From the NCBI RefSeq assembly GCF_008642355.1, contig NZ_CP029193.1:3744001-3808000 (forward strand): a stretch of 64,000 nt of DNA, written 5' to 3'. Made by a program: the position numbers and the translations under genes. The DNA comes from Streptomyces venezuelae (lineage in GTDB: Bacteria; Actinomycetota; Actinomycetes; Streptomycetales; Streptomycetaceae). Positions within the stretch are counted from its first letter, which is position 1. Each line of letters begins with the position of its first letter. Positions 7,475 through 16,167 of this stretch are shown piece by piece. The notes beneath the pieces were generated by a model. It made no database searches and was not told where the DNA came from. It was given only the letters and a program-made list of their open reading frames with translations.

Positions 7475-8794
7475 GTGGGACAGCACACGCCGGGCCTCGA
7501 CCCCCACGCCCCGGGCCTCGACCCCCACGCCCCGGGCCTCGACCCCCACGCCCCGGGCCTCGATCCCCGCGCCCCGGACCCCGACGCCCGCTGGCTCGCG
7601 GCCGTCATGCACACCGCGTTCTTCCTGCTCCTGGGGTCGTCGCTGGCGCGTTTCCTGATGCGGCACCCCGGCGAGCCCCGCACGCCGTGGATCATCGCGC
7701 TCTCGGTCTCCCTCGCGCTCCTCTACGTACTCGGCCCCACCGTCGGCGCCCGCCCCACCGCGCCGCGCCGCCTGATCTGGCTGAGCCTGGTCGTGGCCGT
7801 CTGGGTCGTGATCGTCATACTCGCGCCGAGCTTCGCGTGGTGCGCGGTGCCGCTCTTCTACACGGGGCTCCGTACGCTGCCGCCGCGCGCCGCCCTCTTC
7901 CTGGTGGCCGTCCTGACCGCGTTCGTGGTCGTCGCGCAGCTGAAGCTCGCGGGCTCCTTCGACCCGATACTGCTGTTCGCGCCGCCCGCCTGGGCCGCCG
8001 TCGCGGCCGCCGTGTTCCTGTACATGCAGCGTCAGGCCGCCCGCCAGCGCGAACTGATCGACGACCTGATCCGTACGCGCCGCGAACTGGCCGCCACGGA
8101 GCGGCGCGAGGGCACCCTCGCCGAGCGCCAGCGCCTGTCCATGGAGATCCACGACACCCTCGCGCAGGGCCTGTCCAGCCAGCAGATGCTGTTGCAGGCC
8201 GCCGACCGTGTCTGGGACGCGGACCCGGCGAAGGCCCGTACCCACGTCCGCACCGCCGAGTCGATCACCGAGCACGGTCTCGCGGAGGCGCGCCGCTTCG
8301 TCCACGACCTGGCACCCGCCGACCTCGCGGACGGCGGCGGCGTGGCACAGGCACTGCGGGCACTCGCGGAGCGCGAGTCGGGCGCGGGACTCACCGTCCG
8401 CTTCCACGCGGAGGGCGCCCCGCCGCCGCTGCCCGACCGCGTCAGCTCGGCGCTGCTGCGCATCGCGCAGGGCGCCCTGGCGAACGTACGCGAACACGCG
8501 GACGCGACCACGGCGGCGGTGACCCTCACGTTCCTCGACGATCAGGTGGTCCTGGACGTCGCGGACGACGGCCGCGGTTTCGCCCCGGGGGCGGCCTCAG
8601 GTGCGGCTGCGGGTGCGGGTAGGAGCGCCGCCACAGGCGCCACCACCGGCGTACGCGGGCACGGCCTGCCCGCGATCCGCGCACGGGCCCACCAGCTCGG
8701 CGGCACACTGACCATCGAGTCGGCGCCCGGCGAGGGCGCGGTCCTGTCCGTATCGATCCCGCTGATCCCGCTGATCCCGTTGGAGACACAGTGA
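7475..8794 (+). CDS. senS: SenS-like NarL-type sensor histidine kinase
   Basis: A 439-residue kinase. After a short repetitive N-terminus (DPHAPGL units, residues 7-34) come about five membrane segments between 45 and 195. The HisKA_3 dimerisation helix carries the phospho-acceptor His in RLSMEIHDTLAQGL (about residue 226), and the ATPase domain has N-box LANVREHAD and G-box ADDGRGF near 325-370. The repetitive GAASGAAAGAGRSAATGATTG lies within the ATP lid. The GTG start at 7475 follows AAGGAGG. The stop overlaps senR as GTGA. With hbpS divergent, this fits the HbpS-SenS-SenR redox/haem sensing system. Confidence 0.82.
   Translation: MGQHTPGLDPHAPGLDPHAPGLDPHAPGLDPRAPDPDARWLAAVMHTAFFLLLGSSLARFLMRHPGEPRTPWIIALSVSLALLYVLGPTVGARPTAPRRLIWLSLVVAVWVVIVILAPSFAWCAVPLFYTGLRTLPPRAALFLVAVLTAFVVVAQLKLAGSFDPILLFAPPAWAAVAAAVFLYMQRQAARQRELIDDLIRTRRELAATERREGTLAERQRLSMEIHDTLAQGLSSQQMLLQAADRVWDADPAKARTHVRTAESITEHGLAEARRFVHDLAPADLADGGGVAQALRALAERESGAGLTVRFHAEGAPPPLPDRVSSALLRIAQGALANVREHADATTAAVTLTFLDDQVVLDVADDGRGFAPGAASGAAAGAGRSAATGATTGVRGHGLPAIRARAHQLGGTLTIESAPGEGAVLSVSIPLIPLIPLETQ
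7491..7574 (+). repeat. Four 21-bp tandem repeats inside the 5' end of senS
   Basis: Units begin CGGGCCTCGACCCCCACG and run 7491-7511, 7512-7532, 7533-7553 and 7554-7574. The first three are identical and the last differs by two bases. The repeat length is a multiple of three, so copy-number change would keep the frame. Confidence 0.9.
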
Positions 8795-9447
8795 CCGGCA
8801 CGTCCCCCACCCCCGCTCCCACCCCGGTCCGCCTGCTGGTCTGCGACGACCACGTCGTCGTACGCGCGGGCCTGCTCGCCCTGCTCGGCAGCGCGCCGGA
8901 CATCGAGGTGGTCGGTGAGGCGGGCACGGGTGAGGAAGCGGTGGCGCTGGCCGCGAAGCTGACGCCGGACGTCGTCCTGATGGACCTGCAGCTCGGCGAG
9001 GGCATCGACGGCGTGGAGGCCACCCGCCGCATCACGTCGTCGCCGCCCCCGGCCCCGCACGTCCTGGTCCTGACGACGTACGACACGGACGCGGACATCA
9101 CCCGCGCCATCGAGGCGGGCGCGACGGGCTACCTGCTCAAGGCGGAGCGCCCCGAGGAACTCTTCTCCGCGATCCAGGCCGCGTCCCAGGGCCGCACCGC
9201 GCTCTCTCCCCCGGTCGCCTCCCGCGTCATGGCCCGCATGCGCGCCCCCCGGCCCACGCTCACGGACCGCGAACGCGACATCCTCGGCCAGCTCTCCCAG
9301 GGCCTCGGCAACCGCGACATCGCCCGCGCCCTCTTCATCAGCGAGGCCACGGTCAAAACCCACCTGGGCCGCATCTACGACAAGCTGGGCGTGGACACGC
9401 GGGCGGGCGCGGTCGCGGTGGCGAAGGAACAACGCCTGCTGCCGTGA
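8791..9447 (+). CDS. senR: SenR-like NarL/FixJ response regulator
   Basis: A 218-residue regulator: receiver domain with acidic DD near residue 20, phospho-acceptor Asp in VVLMDLQLGEG (about 67-70), Thr in LVLTTYDTD and Lys in GYLLKAERPEE. A LuxR-type HTH follows at about 150-215 (LTDRERDILGQLSQGLGNRD, then SEATVKTHLGRIYDKLGV). The GTG start overlaps the senS stop by 4 bp, so the two are coupled. By family knowledge SenR controls hbpS, its own operon and oxidative-stress genes; furS-cpeB, a known target in S. reticuli, is not in this window. Confidence 0.82.
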   Translation: MTGTSPTPAPTPVRLLVCDDHVVVRAGLLALLGSAPDIEVVGEAGTGEEAVALAAKLTPDVVLMDLQLGEGIDGVEATRRITSSPPPAPHVLVLTTYDTDADITRAIEAGATGYLLKAERPEELFSAIQAASQGRTALSPPVASRVMARMRAPRPTLTDRERDILGQLSQGLGNRDIARALFISEATVKTHLGRIYDKLGVDTRAGAVAVAKEQRLLP

Positions 9448-9674
9448 AACCTGCGTGCAGCGGGGGCGGTTCAGAACTCGCTGGTGTCGAGCTCGAAGCC
9501 GAGGGGCTCCGTGTACAGCACGGAACCTCCCTCGCTCAACGCGACACTGTCAGCCTGGGCCTCCCAGCGCCGACGGAACCGCAAACCGTTCGCCCGAACG
9601 CGCGACCGCTACCGTTTCTCCAGGTCAAAGGCCTGACGCCGCCCCCCACACCCCACCCATGACACCATCGACCC

Positions 9675-10175
9675 GTGCTCGACATCGGCTACGCCCTCTC
9701 CCGCCGCTTCCCCGACCCCGCCCAGCTGGACTACAGCCGCGCGGACGTCCACACGCTGCGTCACGACCTGTTCTGCGGGGACGTGTACCTCGCGGACACC
9801 GAGGCGGACCGGGAGCTGTCCACAGCCTGGGGGTGGGTTCCCGTGCTGGACTTCGCGTGGGCGCTGTGCGACATCGTCGAGACGCTCGACAAGGACCCGA
9901 TGGGCAGCCGCGCCTCCCGCCCCCAGTACGCGGAGCTCGACTTCACGGAGTCGACGGACCGCATGCTGTTCGCCCGCCGTTTCGGCTGGGTGGACATCGA
10001 GGCGGACTGGATGGATCCGGACGAGGCGCCGCTGACCTTCTCGCACACCGAGCTCCGCCGCGAGGTGCGCGACTTCCTGCACGATCTGGTCGCCGACCTG
10101 ACCGACCTCCACGACTCCCTCGCGGACAACCCCGCGATCTGGTCCCTGCTGTCCCGCTTCCCCCGGACCCAGTAG
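9675..10175 (+). CDS. Conserved hypothetical protein, acidic
   Basis: A 166-residue acidic soluble protein with many Trp and Asp residues (AWGWVPVLDFAWALCDIVET, then FARRFGWVDIEADWMDPDEA) and a C-terminal helix LHDLVADLTDLHDSLADN. It has no signal peptide or membrane segment. It resembles uncharacterised proteins found across Streptomyces, and I know no function. The GTG start gives the most compact protein. It faces the pentapeptide-repeat gene, with a short tandem repeat between the stops. Confidence 0.65.
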   Translation: MLDIGYALSRRFPDPAQLDYSRADVHTLRHDLFCGDVYLADTEADRELSTAWGWVPVLDFAWALCDIVETLDKDPMGSRASRPQYAELDFTESTDRMLFARRFGWVDIEADWMDPDEAPLTFSHTELRREVRDFLHDLVADLTDLHDSLADNPAIWSLLSRFPRTQ

Positions 10176-10215
10176 CCCAGTGGTCCAGTAACCCAGTGGT
10201 CCAGTAACCCAGTGG
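10176..10215. repeat. 16-bp tandem repeat between convergent genes
   Basis: CCCAGTGGTCCAGTAA occurs at 10176-10191 and 10192-10207, with partial copies on both sides (CCCAGTAG 10168-10175, CCCAGTGG 10208-10215). It begins inside the stop region of the upstream gene and lies between converging genes. It looks like slippage-derived sequence, not a regulatory site. Confidence 0.85.
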
Positions 10216-10234
10216 CCCTCCGGGGGAGCCGCGG

Positions 10235-10933
10235 CTACTCCCCCGCCCCCGCCACCCGCACCCCCACCTGCGCCGCGAACGCCGGGGCCAGTTCCATCAG
10301 CTGGGACGGGCTGATCACCGCACCGGCGAGCCGCTCGATGCCCCGCGCGATGTCCAGCTCCGCCGCGTCCCGCAGGTCGACGTCTGTCATCCGTACCCCC
10401 GTGAAGTCCGCTCCCCGCACCACGCAGTCCCGGAACTCCACCCGCTCCAGCGAGGCCTGCCCGAAGTCCGGCTCCACCAGCACGCACCCCTCGAACACGA
10501 CGTCCCGCAGCCGCGCCTTCCGCAGGTTCACGTAGTCGATCTTCCCGCCGCGCACCACGACCCGCTCCAGGACGCCCCCGTGCAACTGCACGCCCCCGAG
10601 CCGCGCGTCGACGACCTCCACATCCCGCAGCGACGCCTCCGCGAGATCCGTCCCCACCCCTCGCGGCCCCGTCAGCACCGAGTCGACGAACCGGGCCCTG
10701 ACCAGCCGCGTCCCGTCGACCGCGCACCCCGTCACCGCGCAGTCCATGAACAGGGCCCCGCCGCCGTCCTGCCCACTGAGGTCGAGCTCCTTGAACTCCA
10801 CGCCGTCGTAGTCCCCGTCGGGGCGCAACTCCCCTCCGTACTCCCCTCCCTCGAACGGCCGCAGCGGAGGCAACCGCACCTCGGCCCGCCGAACCGCCTC
10901 GACCACCCGCACCGGTTTCGTCCTCCGCACCAT
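10235..10933 (-). CDS. Pentapeptide-repeat protein
   Basis: A protein of about 232 residues dominated by pentapeptide repeats of the A(D/N)LXX type: FKELDLSGQD, ALFMDCAVTGCAVDGTRL, TDLAEASLRDVEVVDARL, YVNLRKARLRDVVFEGC and GADFTGVRMTDVDLRDA. These form a right-handed quadrilateral beta-helix, sometimes a DNA mimic that protects gyrase (Qnr/MfpA). There is no direct evidence of that here. The ATG at 10933 has GGGGGA just upstream; an alternative start lies at 10948. Confidence 0.85.
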   Translation of the reverse strand: MVRRTKPVRVVEAVRRAEVRLPPLRPFEGGEYGGELRPDGDYDGVEFKELDLSGQDGGGALFMDCAVTGCAVDGTRLVRARFVDSVLTGPRGVGTDLAEASLRDVEVVDARLGGVQLHGGVLERVVVRGGKIDYVNLRKARLRDVVFEGCVLVEPDFGQASLERVEFRDCVVRGADFTGVRMTDVDLRDAAELDIARGIERLAGAVISPSQLMELAPAFAAQVGVRVAGAGE

Positions 10934-11086
10934 TCCCCCATCGTGCACCCCACCACTGACAACGCCCGCCGACCGGCCAAAAGCGCGTTCCCCGCCCCGA
11001 TGTCACATTCCGGCCGCTCCCATACGTCCAAGAGGCGAAGACCACGCACCCGAGTCCACGCACCCGGCCCGAGGGAGCCCGCCCCC

Positions 11087-12298
11087 ATGCACACGTCCAC
11101 ATCCACTCCCCCCACCAGGCCACACCTCAAGCTCACCGTCATCGGCGGCGGCCTCGCCGGCCTCACCGCCGCCATCAGCGCCGCCGAGGCGGGCGCCCGC
11201 GTCACCCTCCGCGAGGCCCACCACACCCTCGGCGGACGCGCCCGTACCTCCGAAGGCACGTACAAGACGAACGAGGGCCCCCACGCCCTCTACAGCGGCG
11301 GCCCCCTGTGGACCTGGCTCAAGCAGCGCGACCTCATCGGCCCGCTCGCCCCGCTCCCACCCCTCGAAGGCGCCCGCCTGCGCCTGCTCCACGGAGGCAC
11401 ACTGCGCCGCACGCCGCCCCTCGCCATGCTCAAGCTCCTGCGCCGCAGGACCGAACAGGCGCCGGTGGAACGTGACTTCATGTCGTGGGCCACGGAGGAG
11501 GTCGGCGAGGAGGGCGCACGCGCCGCCGCGCACTACGTCGCCGTCGCCACCTTCCACCACGATCCCGGCTCGCTCTCCGCCCGCTTCGTGCACGAGCGGC
11601 TGCGCCGCACCACCAAGCTGCCCCCGCAGGCGCACTACCCGCGCGGCGGCTGGGGTCCCGTCGTCGACCGCATGGCCGCGCTGGCCTGGAACATGGGTGT
11701 ACGCACGGAGACGCTGGACCGGGTGGACACGCTCGACGACCTGCCGCGGGGCGGGCCCGTCATCGTCGCTACGTCCCTCGACTCGGCCCGCCGCCTGCTC
11801 GGCGACGCGTCCCTGCGCTGGGAGAGCGGCCGCACGGCACTGGTCGACGTGGCGTTCCGTTCCCGCAGGGGCGACCTGTTCGTCGTCTCCGACCTGGACA
11901 GGACGGGCTGGGTGGAGCGTTTCACCGCCCAGGACCGTACGCTCGCCCCCGCCGGGGAGCAGCTCGTCCAGGCGCAGATCCCCCTCTCCCCCGACGAGAC
12001 CAAGGCCGACGGCGTGGCCCACGCGGAACGCCTCCTCGACCTCGGCTTCCCCGGCTGGCGCGAACGCCTGACGTGGCGCCGCGCCTCGGTCGCCAACGGC
12101 CGTACGGGCGCGCTCGACCGGCCCGGCACGACCTGGAGGGACCGCCCCGCGATCGACCGCGGGGACGGCGTCTACGTAGTGGGCGATCAGGTCGCGGCGC
12201 CCGGGCTGCTGTCCGAGGTGTCGTTCAACAGCGCGGTGGAGGCGGTGTCGCTCGCGCTCACGAAGTCGGCACTTGACCTCAAGTCCACTTCAGGTTGA
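11087..12298 (+). CDS. FAD-dependent oxidoreductase (amine oxidase / phytoene desaturase-like fold)
   Basis: A 403-residue flavoprotein. The Rossmann dinucleotide-binding motif TVIGGGLAGLTAAISAAEAG lies near residues 15-34, with the GG-doublet ARVTLREAHHTLGGRA after it. The C-terminus carries the second FAD-binding segment DGVYVVGDQVAAPGLLSEVS. The substrate is unknown. The start at 11087 is the first ATG that precedes the Rossmann strand closely; the frame upstream, back to 10580, lies opposite the pentapeptide gene and is not coding. The last bases of this gene contain the SoxR box of the next gene. Confidence 0.8.
   Translation: MHTSTSTPPTRPHLKLTVIGGGLAGLTAAISAAEAGARVTLREAHHTLGGRARTSEGTYKTNEGPHALYSGGPLWTWLKQRDLIGPLAPLPPLEGARLRLLHGGTLRRTPPLAMLKLLRRRTEQAPVERDFMSWATEEVGEEGARAAAHYVAVATFHHDPGSLSARFVHERLRRTTKLPPQAHYPRGGWGPVVDRMAALAWNMGVRTETLDRVDTLDDLPRGGPVIVATSLDSARRLLGDASLRWESGRTALVDVAFRSRRGDLFVVSDLDRTGWVERFTAQDRTLAPAGEQLVQAQIPLSPDETKADGVAHAERLLDLGFPGWRERLTWRRASVANGRTGALDRPGTTWRDRPAIDRGDGVYVVGDQVAAPGLLSEVSFNSAVEAVSLALTKSALDLKSTSG
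12277..12294 (+). promoter_or_regulatory. SoxR box upstream of the quinone-oxidoreductase-like gene
   Basis: CCTCAAGTCCACTTCAGG is an 18-bp dyad with 14 of 18 symmetric positions, very close to the classical SoxR box CCTCAAGTTAACTTGAGG. TTGACC overlaps its left edge as a -35-like element, as expected of MerR-family activation with a long spacer. It lies 43 bp before the oxidoreductase start and overlaps the 3' end of the preceding gene. Confidence 0.8.
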
Positions 12299-12336
12299 AG
12301 GCTGGGGGCCATCGACACACCTTCGAGGAGCCCGTC

Positions 12337-13353
12337 ATGCGCGCCATCCGCCTCCACGCCTTCGGTCCCGCCGAGAACCTCGTCCTGGACGAGATACCGG
12401 ATCCCGAGCCCGGGAAGGGTCAGGTCCGCATCACCGTGGCGGCGGCCGGCGTGCACCTCCTGGACACCGCGGTCCGCGAGGGCATCCAGGGCCCGCTCCC
12501 CGAACTCCCCGCCCTGCCCACCGTCCCCGGACGCGAGATCGCCGGCATCGTCGACGAACTCGGCGACGACGTCCCCGCCCACTGGCTGGGCAAGCGCGTC
12601 GTCGCCCACATCGGCTTCGCCCCCGGGGGCTACGCCGAGCGCGTCGTCACCGAGGCGTCCCGCCTCCACGAGGTGCCGGACGACCTCGACTCCGCGGAGG
12701 CGGTCGCCCTGATCGGCACGGGGCGTACGACGATGGGCATCCTGCGGTTCACCACGCTGACGCCGGACTCCGTGGCCGTCGTCCCCGCCGCGGCGGGCGG
12801 CATCGGCACGCTCCTCACGAAGTACGCCAAGCACCGCGGCGCCACCGTGATCGGCCTGGCGGGCGGGCCGGAGAAGACGGACCGCGTCCGCGCGAACGGC
12901 GCCGACCTCGCCGTGGACTACACCGACGCGAAGTGGCCCGACGAGGTCCGCGCGTACCTCACGGAGCGGCTCGACGGCCGCGCGGCCACCGTCGTCTTCG
13001 ACGGCGTGGGCGGCGACGCGGGCCGGCACGCGGTGGACCTGCTCGGCCCCGGCGGCACGCACATCGTCTTCGGCTGGGCCGGGAAAGGGCCGCACGACGG
13101 CGAGCCGCTCACCTTCACCGAGGAGGAACTCGCCGCGCGCGGCATCACCCAGCTCAATGTGCTCGGCCCGGCGATGATGCGGAAGGCGGGCGGCGACAAC
13201 CCGGTCCGCACCCTGGAGCTTGCCGCCCTCGCCGCCGCGTCGCAGGGCCACTTCACCCCGGCCGTGCAGCGCTTCCCCCTCGCGGAGGCGGCCGCCGCAC
13301 ACCGCGCCCTGGAGTCCCGGGCCACGATGGGCAAAGTCGTCCTGATCCCTTGA
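12337..13353 (+). CDS. Zinc-free MDR quinone oxidoreductase-like enzyme, probable SoxR target
   Basis: A 338-residue medium-chain dehydrogenase/reductase of the quinone-oxidoreductase type: N-terminal GroES-like domain (IRLHAFGPAENLVLDEIPDP, then VPGREIAGIVDELGDDVP), NADPH-binding motif AAAGGIGTLLTKYAKHRGA near 148-166, and catalytic-domain strand VVFDGVGGDAGRHAVDLLGPGG split around 220-240. The usual zinc-binding Cys residues are absent. GAGGAG precedes the ATG at 12337. Family and promoter match SCO4266, a known member of the S. coelicolor SoxR regulon. SoxR itself is not encoded in the window. Confidence 0.85.
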   Translation: MRAIRLHAFGPAENLVLDEIPDPEPGKGQVRITVAAAGVHLLDTAVREGIQGPLPELPALPTVPGREIAGIVDELGDDVPAHWLGKRVVAHIGFAPGGYAERVVTEASRLHEVPDDLDSAEAVALIGTGRTTMGILRFTTLTPDSVAVVPAAAGGIGTLLTKYAKHRGATVIGLAGGPEKTDRVRANGADLAVDYTDAKWPDEVRAYLTERLDGRAATVVFDGVGGDAGRHAVDLLGPGGTHIVFGWAGKGPHDGEPLTFTEEELAARGITQLNVLGPAMMRKAGGDNPVRTLELAALAAASQGHFTPAVQRFPLAEAAAAHRALESRATMGKVVLIP

Positions 13354-13420
13354 CCCCCGCACTCGGGAGAGGTCGGAAAACCGGATGCCCGTACGACATC
13401 CGGGAACTACCGTCCGTTAT

Positions 13421-14650
13421 ATGGGTATGGAATCCGTCCAGTTCCGCGACATCCCCGAGGCCGGGATCGACCGCGCGCTCTCCCTCTCCTACCTCGTCTT
13501 CCACGAGAACCCGGAGGACGAGAAGCGCAAGCACCACCACGACCTGCTGCGCGGCTGCACCCGCATCGGTGCGTACGAGGGCGAGGAACTCGTCGGTCTC
13601 GTCGCGGCGTTCCCCTTCACCGTGTCCGTTCCGGGCGGCGAACTGCCCTGCCCCTGCCTGACGTTCGTCTCCGTGGCCCCGACGCACCGGCGGCGCGGCG
13701 TGCTCTCCGGGATGCTCGCGGAGCTGTTCGCGCGGGCCACGGCGGACGGCGCGCCGATCGCGGCCCTGTGGGCGTCGGAGGACGCGATCTACGGAAGGTT
13801 CGGCTTCGGCCCCGCCACGCTCGGCCACACCGTGGAGGTCGACTCCCGCCGCCCCCTCGCCCTGCGCATCACCCCGGACGACCGGCCGCTGCGCCTCATC
13901 GACCCGTCCGACGCGCCCGGCGTGCTCGGGGAGTACTACGACCGGACCCGCGCCGAGCGCGCCGGACGCATCGCCCGCGGCGAGGCGTGGTGGCGCGAGG
14001 AGTGGCTGGTGGAGGAGGACGAGGAGGACGACGAGCTGTCGCCGCCCCGCGTGGTCGTCCTCGGCGCCCCCGACGAACCCGTCGCCGGTTACGCGATCTA
14101 CCGCACCAGGACCCGCGACGACGCCCCCGGTCTCGTACGCCTGGACGAGCTGGAGGCGGACACGCCGGCCGTCGCGGCCGCCCTCTGGCGCTACCTCGCG
14201 TCGATCGACCTGACGGGCCTCGTCCGCGCGTGGGGACGGCCGGTGGACGACCCGCTGCACCTCTTCTCCGCCGACCGCGACCAGGTGCGCGTCACCGGCG
14301 AGTTCCCGGCCCTGTGGGTCCGCCTCGTCGACGTGCGCGGCGCGCTGGAGGCCCGCTCCTGGGCGGCCCCTGTGGACGTCGTCCTGGACGTGCGGGACGG
14401 CCGTCTCCCGGCCAACGAAGGCCGCCACCGGCTGACGGCGTCCCCCGAGGGGTGTACGTACGAGAGGACGGAGGACCCCGCGGACCTCACCCTCGACGTG
14501 CGCGACCTGGCCGCCTGCTACCTGGGCGGCACGAAGACGGCCGCCCTGCTCCGCGCGGGCCTGGCCACGGAGCACACCCCGGGCACGGCGGCAGCGCTGG
14601 ACGCGGCCCTGCACACGGCGCTGCTGCCGCACACGGTGGACGAGTTCTAG
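13421..14650 (+). CDS. Eis-like GNAT N-acetyltransferase
   Basis: A 409-residue protein with the Eis architecture: an N-terminal GNAT domain with acetyl-CoA loop VSVAPTHRRRGVLSGMLAEL (about 86-105) and ASEDAIYGRFGFGPA, a second GNAT-like domain in the middle, and a C-terminal sterol-carrier-like domain (DVVLDVRDGRLPANEG, ending LRAGLATEHTPGTAAALDAA). In Eis proteins the C-terminal carboxylate takes part in catalysis; this one ends DEF. Mycobacterial Eis acetylates aminoglycosides, but the substrate here is open. An alternative start is ATG 13427. Confidence 0.85.
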   Translation: MGMESVQFRDIPEAGIDRALSLSYLVFHENPEDEKRKHHHDLLRGCTRIGAYEGEELVGLVAAFPFTVSVPGGELPCPCLTFVSVAPTHRRRGVLSGMLAELFARATADGAPIAALWASEDAIYGRFGFGPATLGHTVEVDSRRPLALRITPDDRPLRLIDPSDAPGVLGEYYDRTRAERAGRIARGEAWWREEWLVEEDEEDDELSPPRVVVLGAPDEPVAGYAIYRTRTRDDAPGLVRLDELEADTPAVAAALWRYLASIDLTGLVRAWGRPVDDPLHLFSADRDQVRVTGEFPALWVRLVDVRGALEARSWAAPVDVVLDVRDGRLPANEGRHRLTASPEGCTYERTEDPADLTLDVRDLAACYLGGTKTAALLRAGLATEHTPGTAAALDAALHTALLPHTVDEF

Positions 14651-14656
14651 CCCGCT

Positions 14657-15133
14657 CTAGGAACGGCCGAGCGCGTCCAGTGCGCCGTCGGTCAGCCGGT
14701 ACACGGTCCACTCGTCCTGGGGCAGCGCCCCCAGTGACCGGTAGAAGTCGATCGACGGCTCGTTCCAGTCGAGGACGGACCATTCGAGGCGCTCGTAGCC
14801 GCGTTCCACGCAGATCCGTGCGAGCTCGGTGAGGAGCGCCTTGCCGTGGCCGCCGCCGCGCGCCTCGGGGCGTACGTACAGGTCCTCCAGGTAGATGCCG
14901 TGCACGCCGCGCCAGGTCGAGAAGTTGAGGAACCACAGCGCGAACCCGACCACGTCGCCGGAGGCGTCGTCCTCGGCGATGTGGGCGAAGGCGGCGGGGC
15001 GCTCACCGAAGAGCGCCTCGTGCAGCTGTTCCTCGGTGGCCTTCGCCTCGTCGGGCACCTTCTCGTACGCGGCGAGGTCACGGACCAGGGTGTGGATGAC
15101 GGGCACGTCGGCGGGTGTGGCGGTACGAATCAT
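14657..15133 (-). CDS. GNAT N-acetyltransferase (diamine acetyltransferase-like)
   Basis: A 158-residue GNAT protein: IRTATPADVPVIHTLVRDLA at the start, acetyl-CoA loop DLYVRPEARGGGHGKALLTE near 84-103, and motif B WNEPSIDFYRSLGALPQDEW. The order and spacing resemble spermidine/spermine or thialysine acetyltransferases (SAT family). The stop is 7 bp from the stop of the Eis-like gene. The substrate is inferred from overall resemblance only. Confidence 0.82.
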   Translation of the reverse strand: MIRTATPADVPVIHTLVRDLAAYEKVPDEAKATEEQLHEALFGERPAAFAHIAEDDASGDVVGFALWFLNFSTWRGVHGIYLEDLYVRPEARGGGHGKALLTELARICVERGYERLEWSVLDWNEPSIDFYRSLGALPQDEWTVYRLTDGALDALGRS

Positions 15134-15199
15134 GGAGGCAGCAAGCCACGCGCGCCCCGCCGCGTCAACGTCGTCTCACCTTCCGGCACCCGCCGACCG

Positions 15200-16087
15200 C
15201 TACCGGCCCAGCAGCCGCCGCGCGATCTCCATGTCGTCGGCCACCATCGGCCGCCCGTCCTCGGCCTCCCACAGCGCGTTCTGCAGGACCCGCCCGAGCG
15301 TCCAGGCGCGCGCCCGCTCGCGGTCGAGGGAGAGGACCTCCGTCATCGCGTCGAACCGCCACAGCACGTCGTCCGCGTCGAACTTGTTGTCGATGGCGGG
15401 CCAGAGGTCGAAGCCGGGGTCGCCCGCGAGCGGCTTCGGGTCGATGGCGAGCCACGGCTCGCGGTCGCTCGCGAGGACGTTCTCGAAGTGCAGGTCCCAG
15501 TGCAGCATCCGGTCACCGGGCTCCCCCATGACCTCGCGGACCGCGCCCCCGCACCGTTCGACGAGGGCCCGCTCGGCCGGGTCGGCGATCGTCCGCAGCG
15601 CCTGCGGCAGGTCGTCGACCATCTCGGCGGCGATGTCGCCGAGACGGCGCATGCCTTCGGGGGCGGGCGTCGCGGTGAGCCGGGCGAGGAGCTCGGCGAG
15701 GACGAGGACGGCCTTGCGGGTGTCGGCCATCGTCGACAGCATCCGCCCGGAGTCGAGGCGTTCGAGCAGCATCGTGCCGGTGGCGGCGTCGTGGTCGAGG
15801 AGCCGGACCGCGCCGTCGCCGTCCCACACCCGCAGCGCGACCGGCTCGCCCTCGGTCTCCTCGTCCAGGAGCTGGAACTTGACCGCGGCGGGCGTGCCGT
15901 CCGCGCACACCACGGGCAGCACGAGCGCCGCCATGCCGTGCATCGGGTCGCCGTCGACAGTGAGCTCCCAGCGCTCCACGAACTCCCGTACGCGCGCGGG
16001 GAGCGCGGCGATGAAGGCACGCCCCGGCTCCCCCGCGTACAGGTGCTGCGACTCGACCAGCTCGTCCGGAACGCGAATGTCGATCAC
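15200..16087 (-). CDS. APH-family antibiotic kinase (APH(6)/hydroxyurea-type)
   Basis: A 295-residue protein of the aminoglycoside 6-phosphotransferase/hydroxyurea phosphotransferase family. The catalytic loop reads RMLHWDLHFENVLA near 185-198 (the HxDLHxxN form with Trp), and the metal-binding Asp lies in LAIDPKPLAGDPGFDLWPA. The N-terminal lobe has AALVLPVVCADGTPAAVKFQ with the ATP-contacting Lys. The start is GTG at 16087; the longer frame to 16315 runs into the next gene. Chromosomal homologues occur in many Streptomyces without proven resistance, so the substrate is not assigned. Confidence 0.8.
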   Translation of the reverse strand: MIDIRVPDELVESQHLYAGEPGRAFIAALPARVREFVERWELTVDGDPMHGMAALVLPVVCADGTPAAVKFQLLDEETEGEPVALRVWDGDGAVRLLDHDAATGTMLLERLDSGRMLSTMADTRKAVLVLAELLARLTATPAPEGMRRLGDIAAEMVDDLPQALRTIADPAERALVERCGGAVREVMGEPGDRMLHWDLHFENVLASDREPWLAIDPKPLAGDPGFDLWPAIDNKFDADDVLWRFDAMTEVLSLDRERARAWTLGRVLQNALWEAEDGRPMVADDMEIARRLLGR

Positions 16088-16167
16088 GTCCGGGACATTA
16101 CCGACGCGCCCCCGCGACCGCACGGGGATTTCCCGGCGGCCCCCTGAGGTCGTCGAGGACGCCGGGA

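Noticed and set aside
7491..7574. CRISPR-like array
   Set aside because: Units are contiguous 21-bp copies without spacers inside a coding region, and no cas gene is present. No other part of the window has a repeat-spacer pattern.
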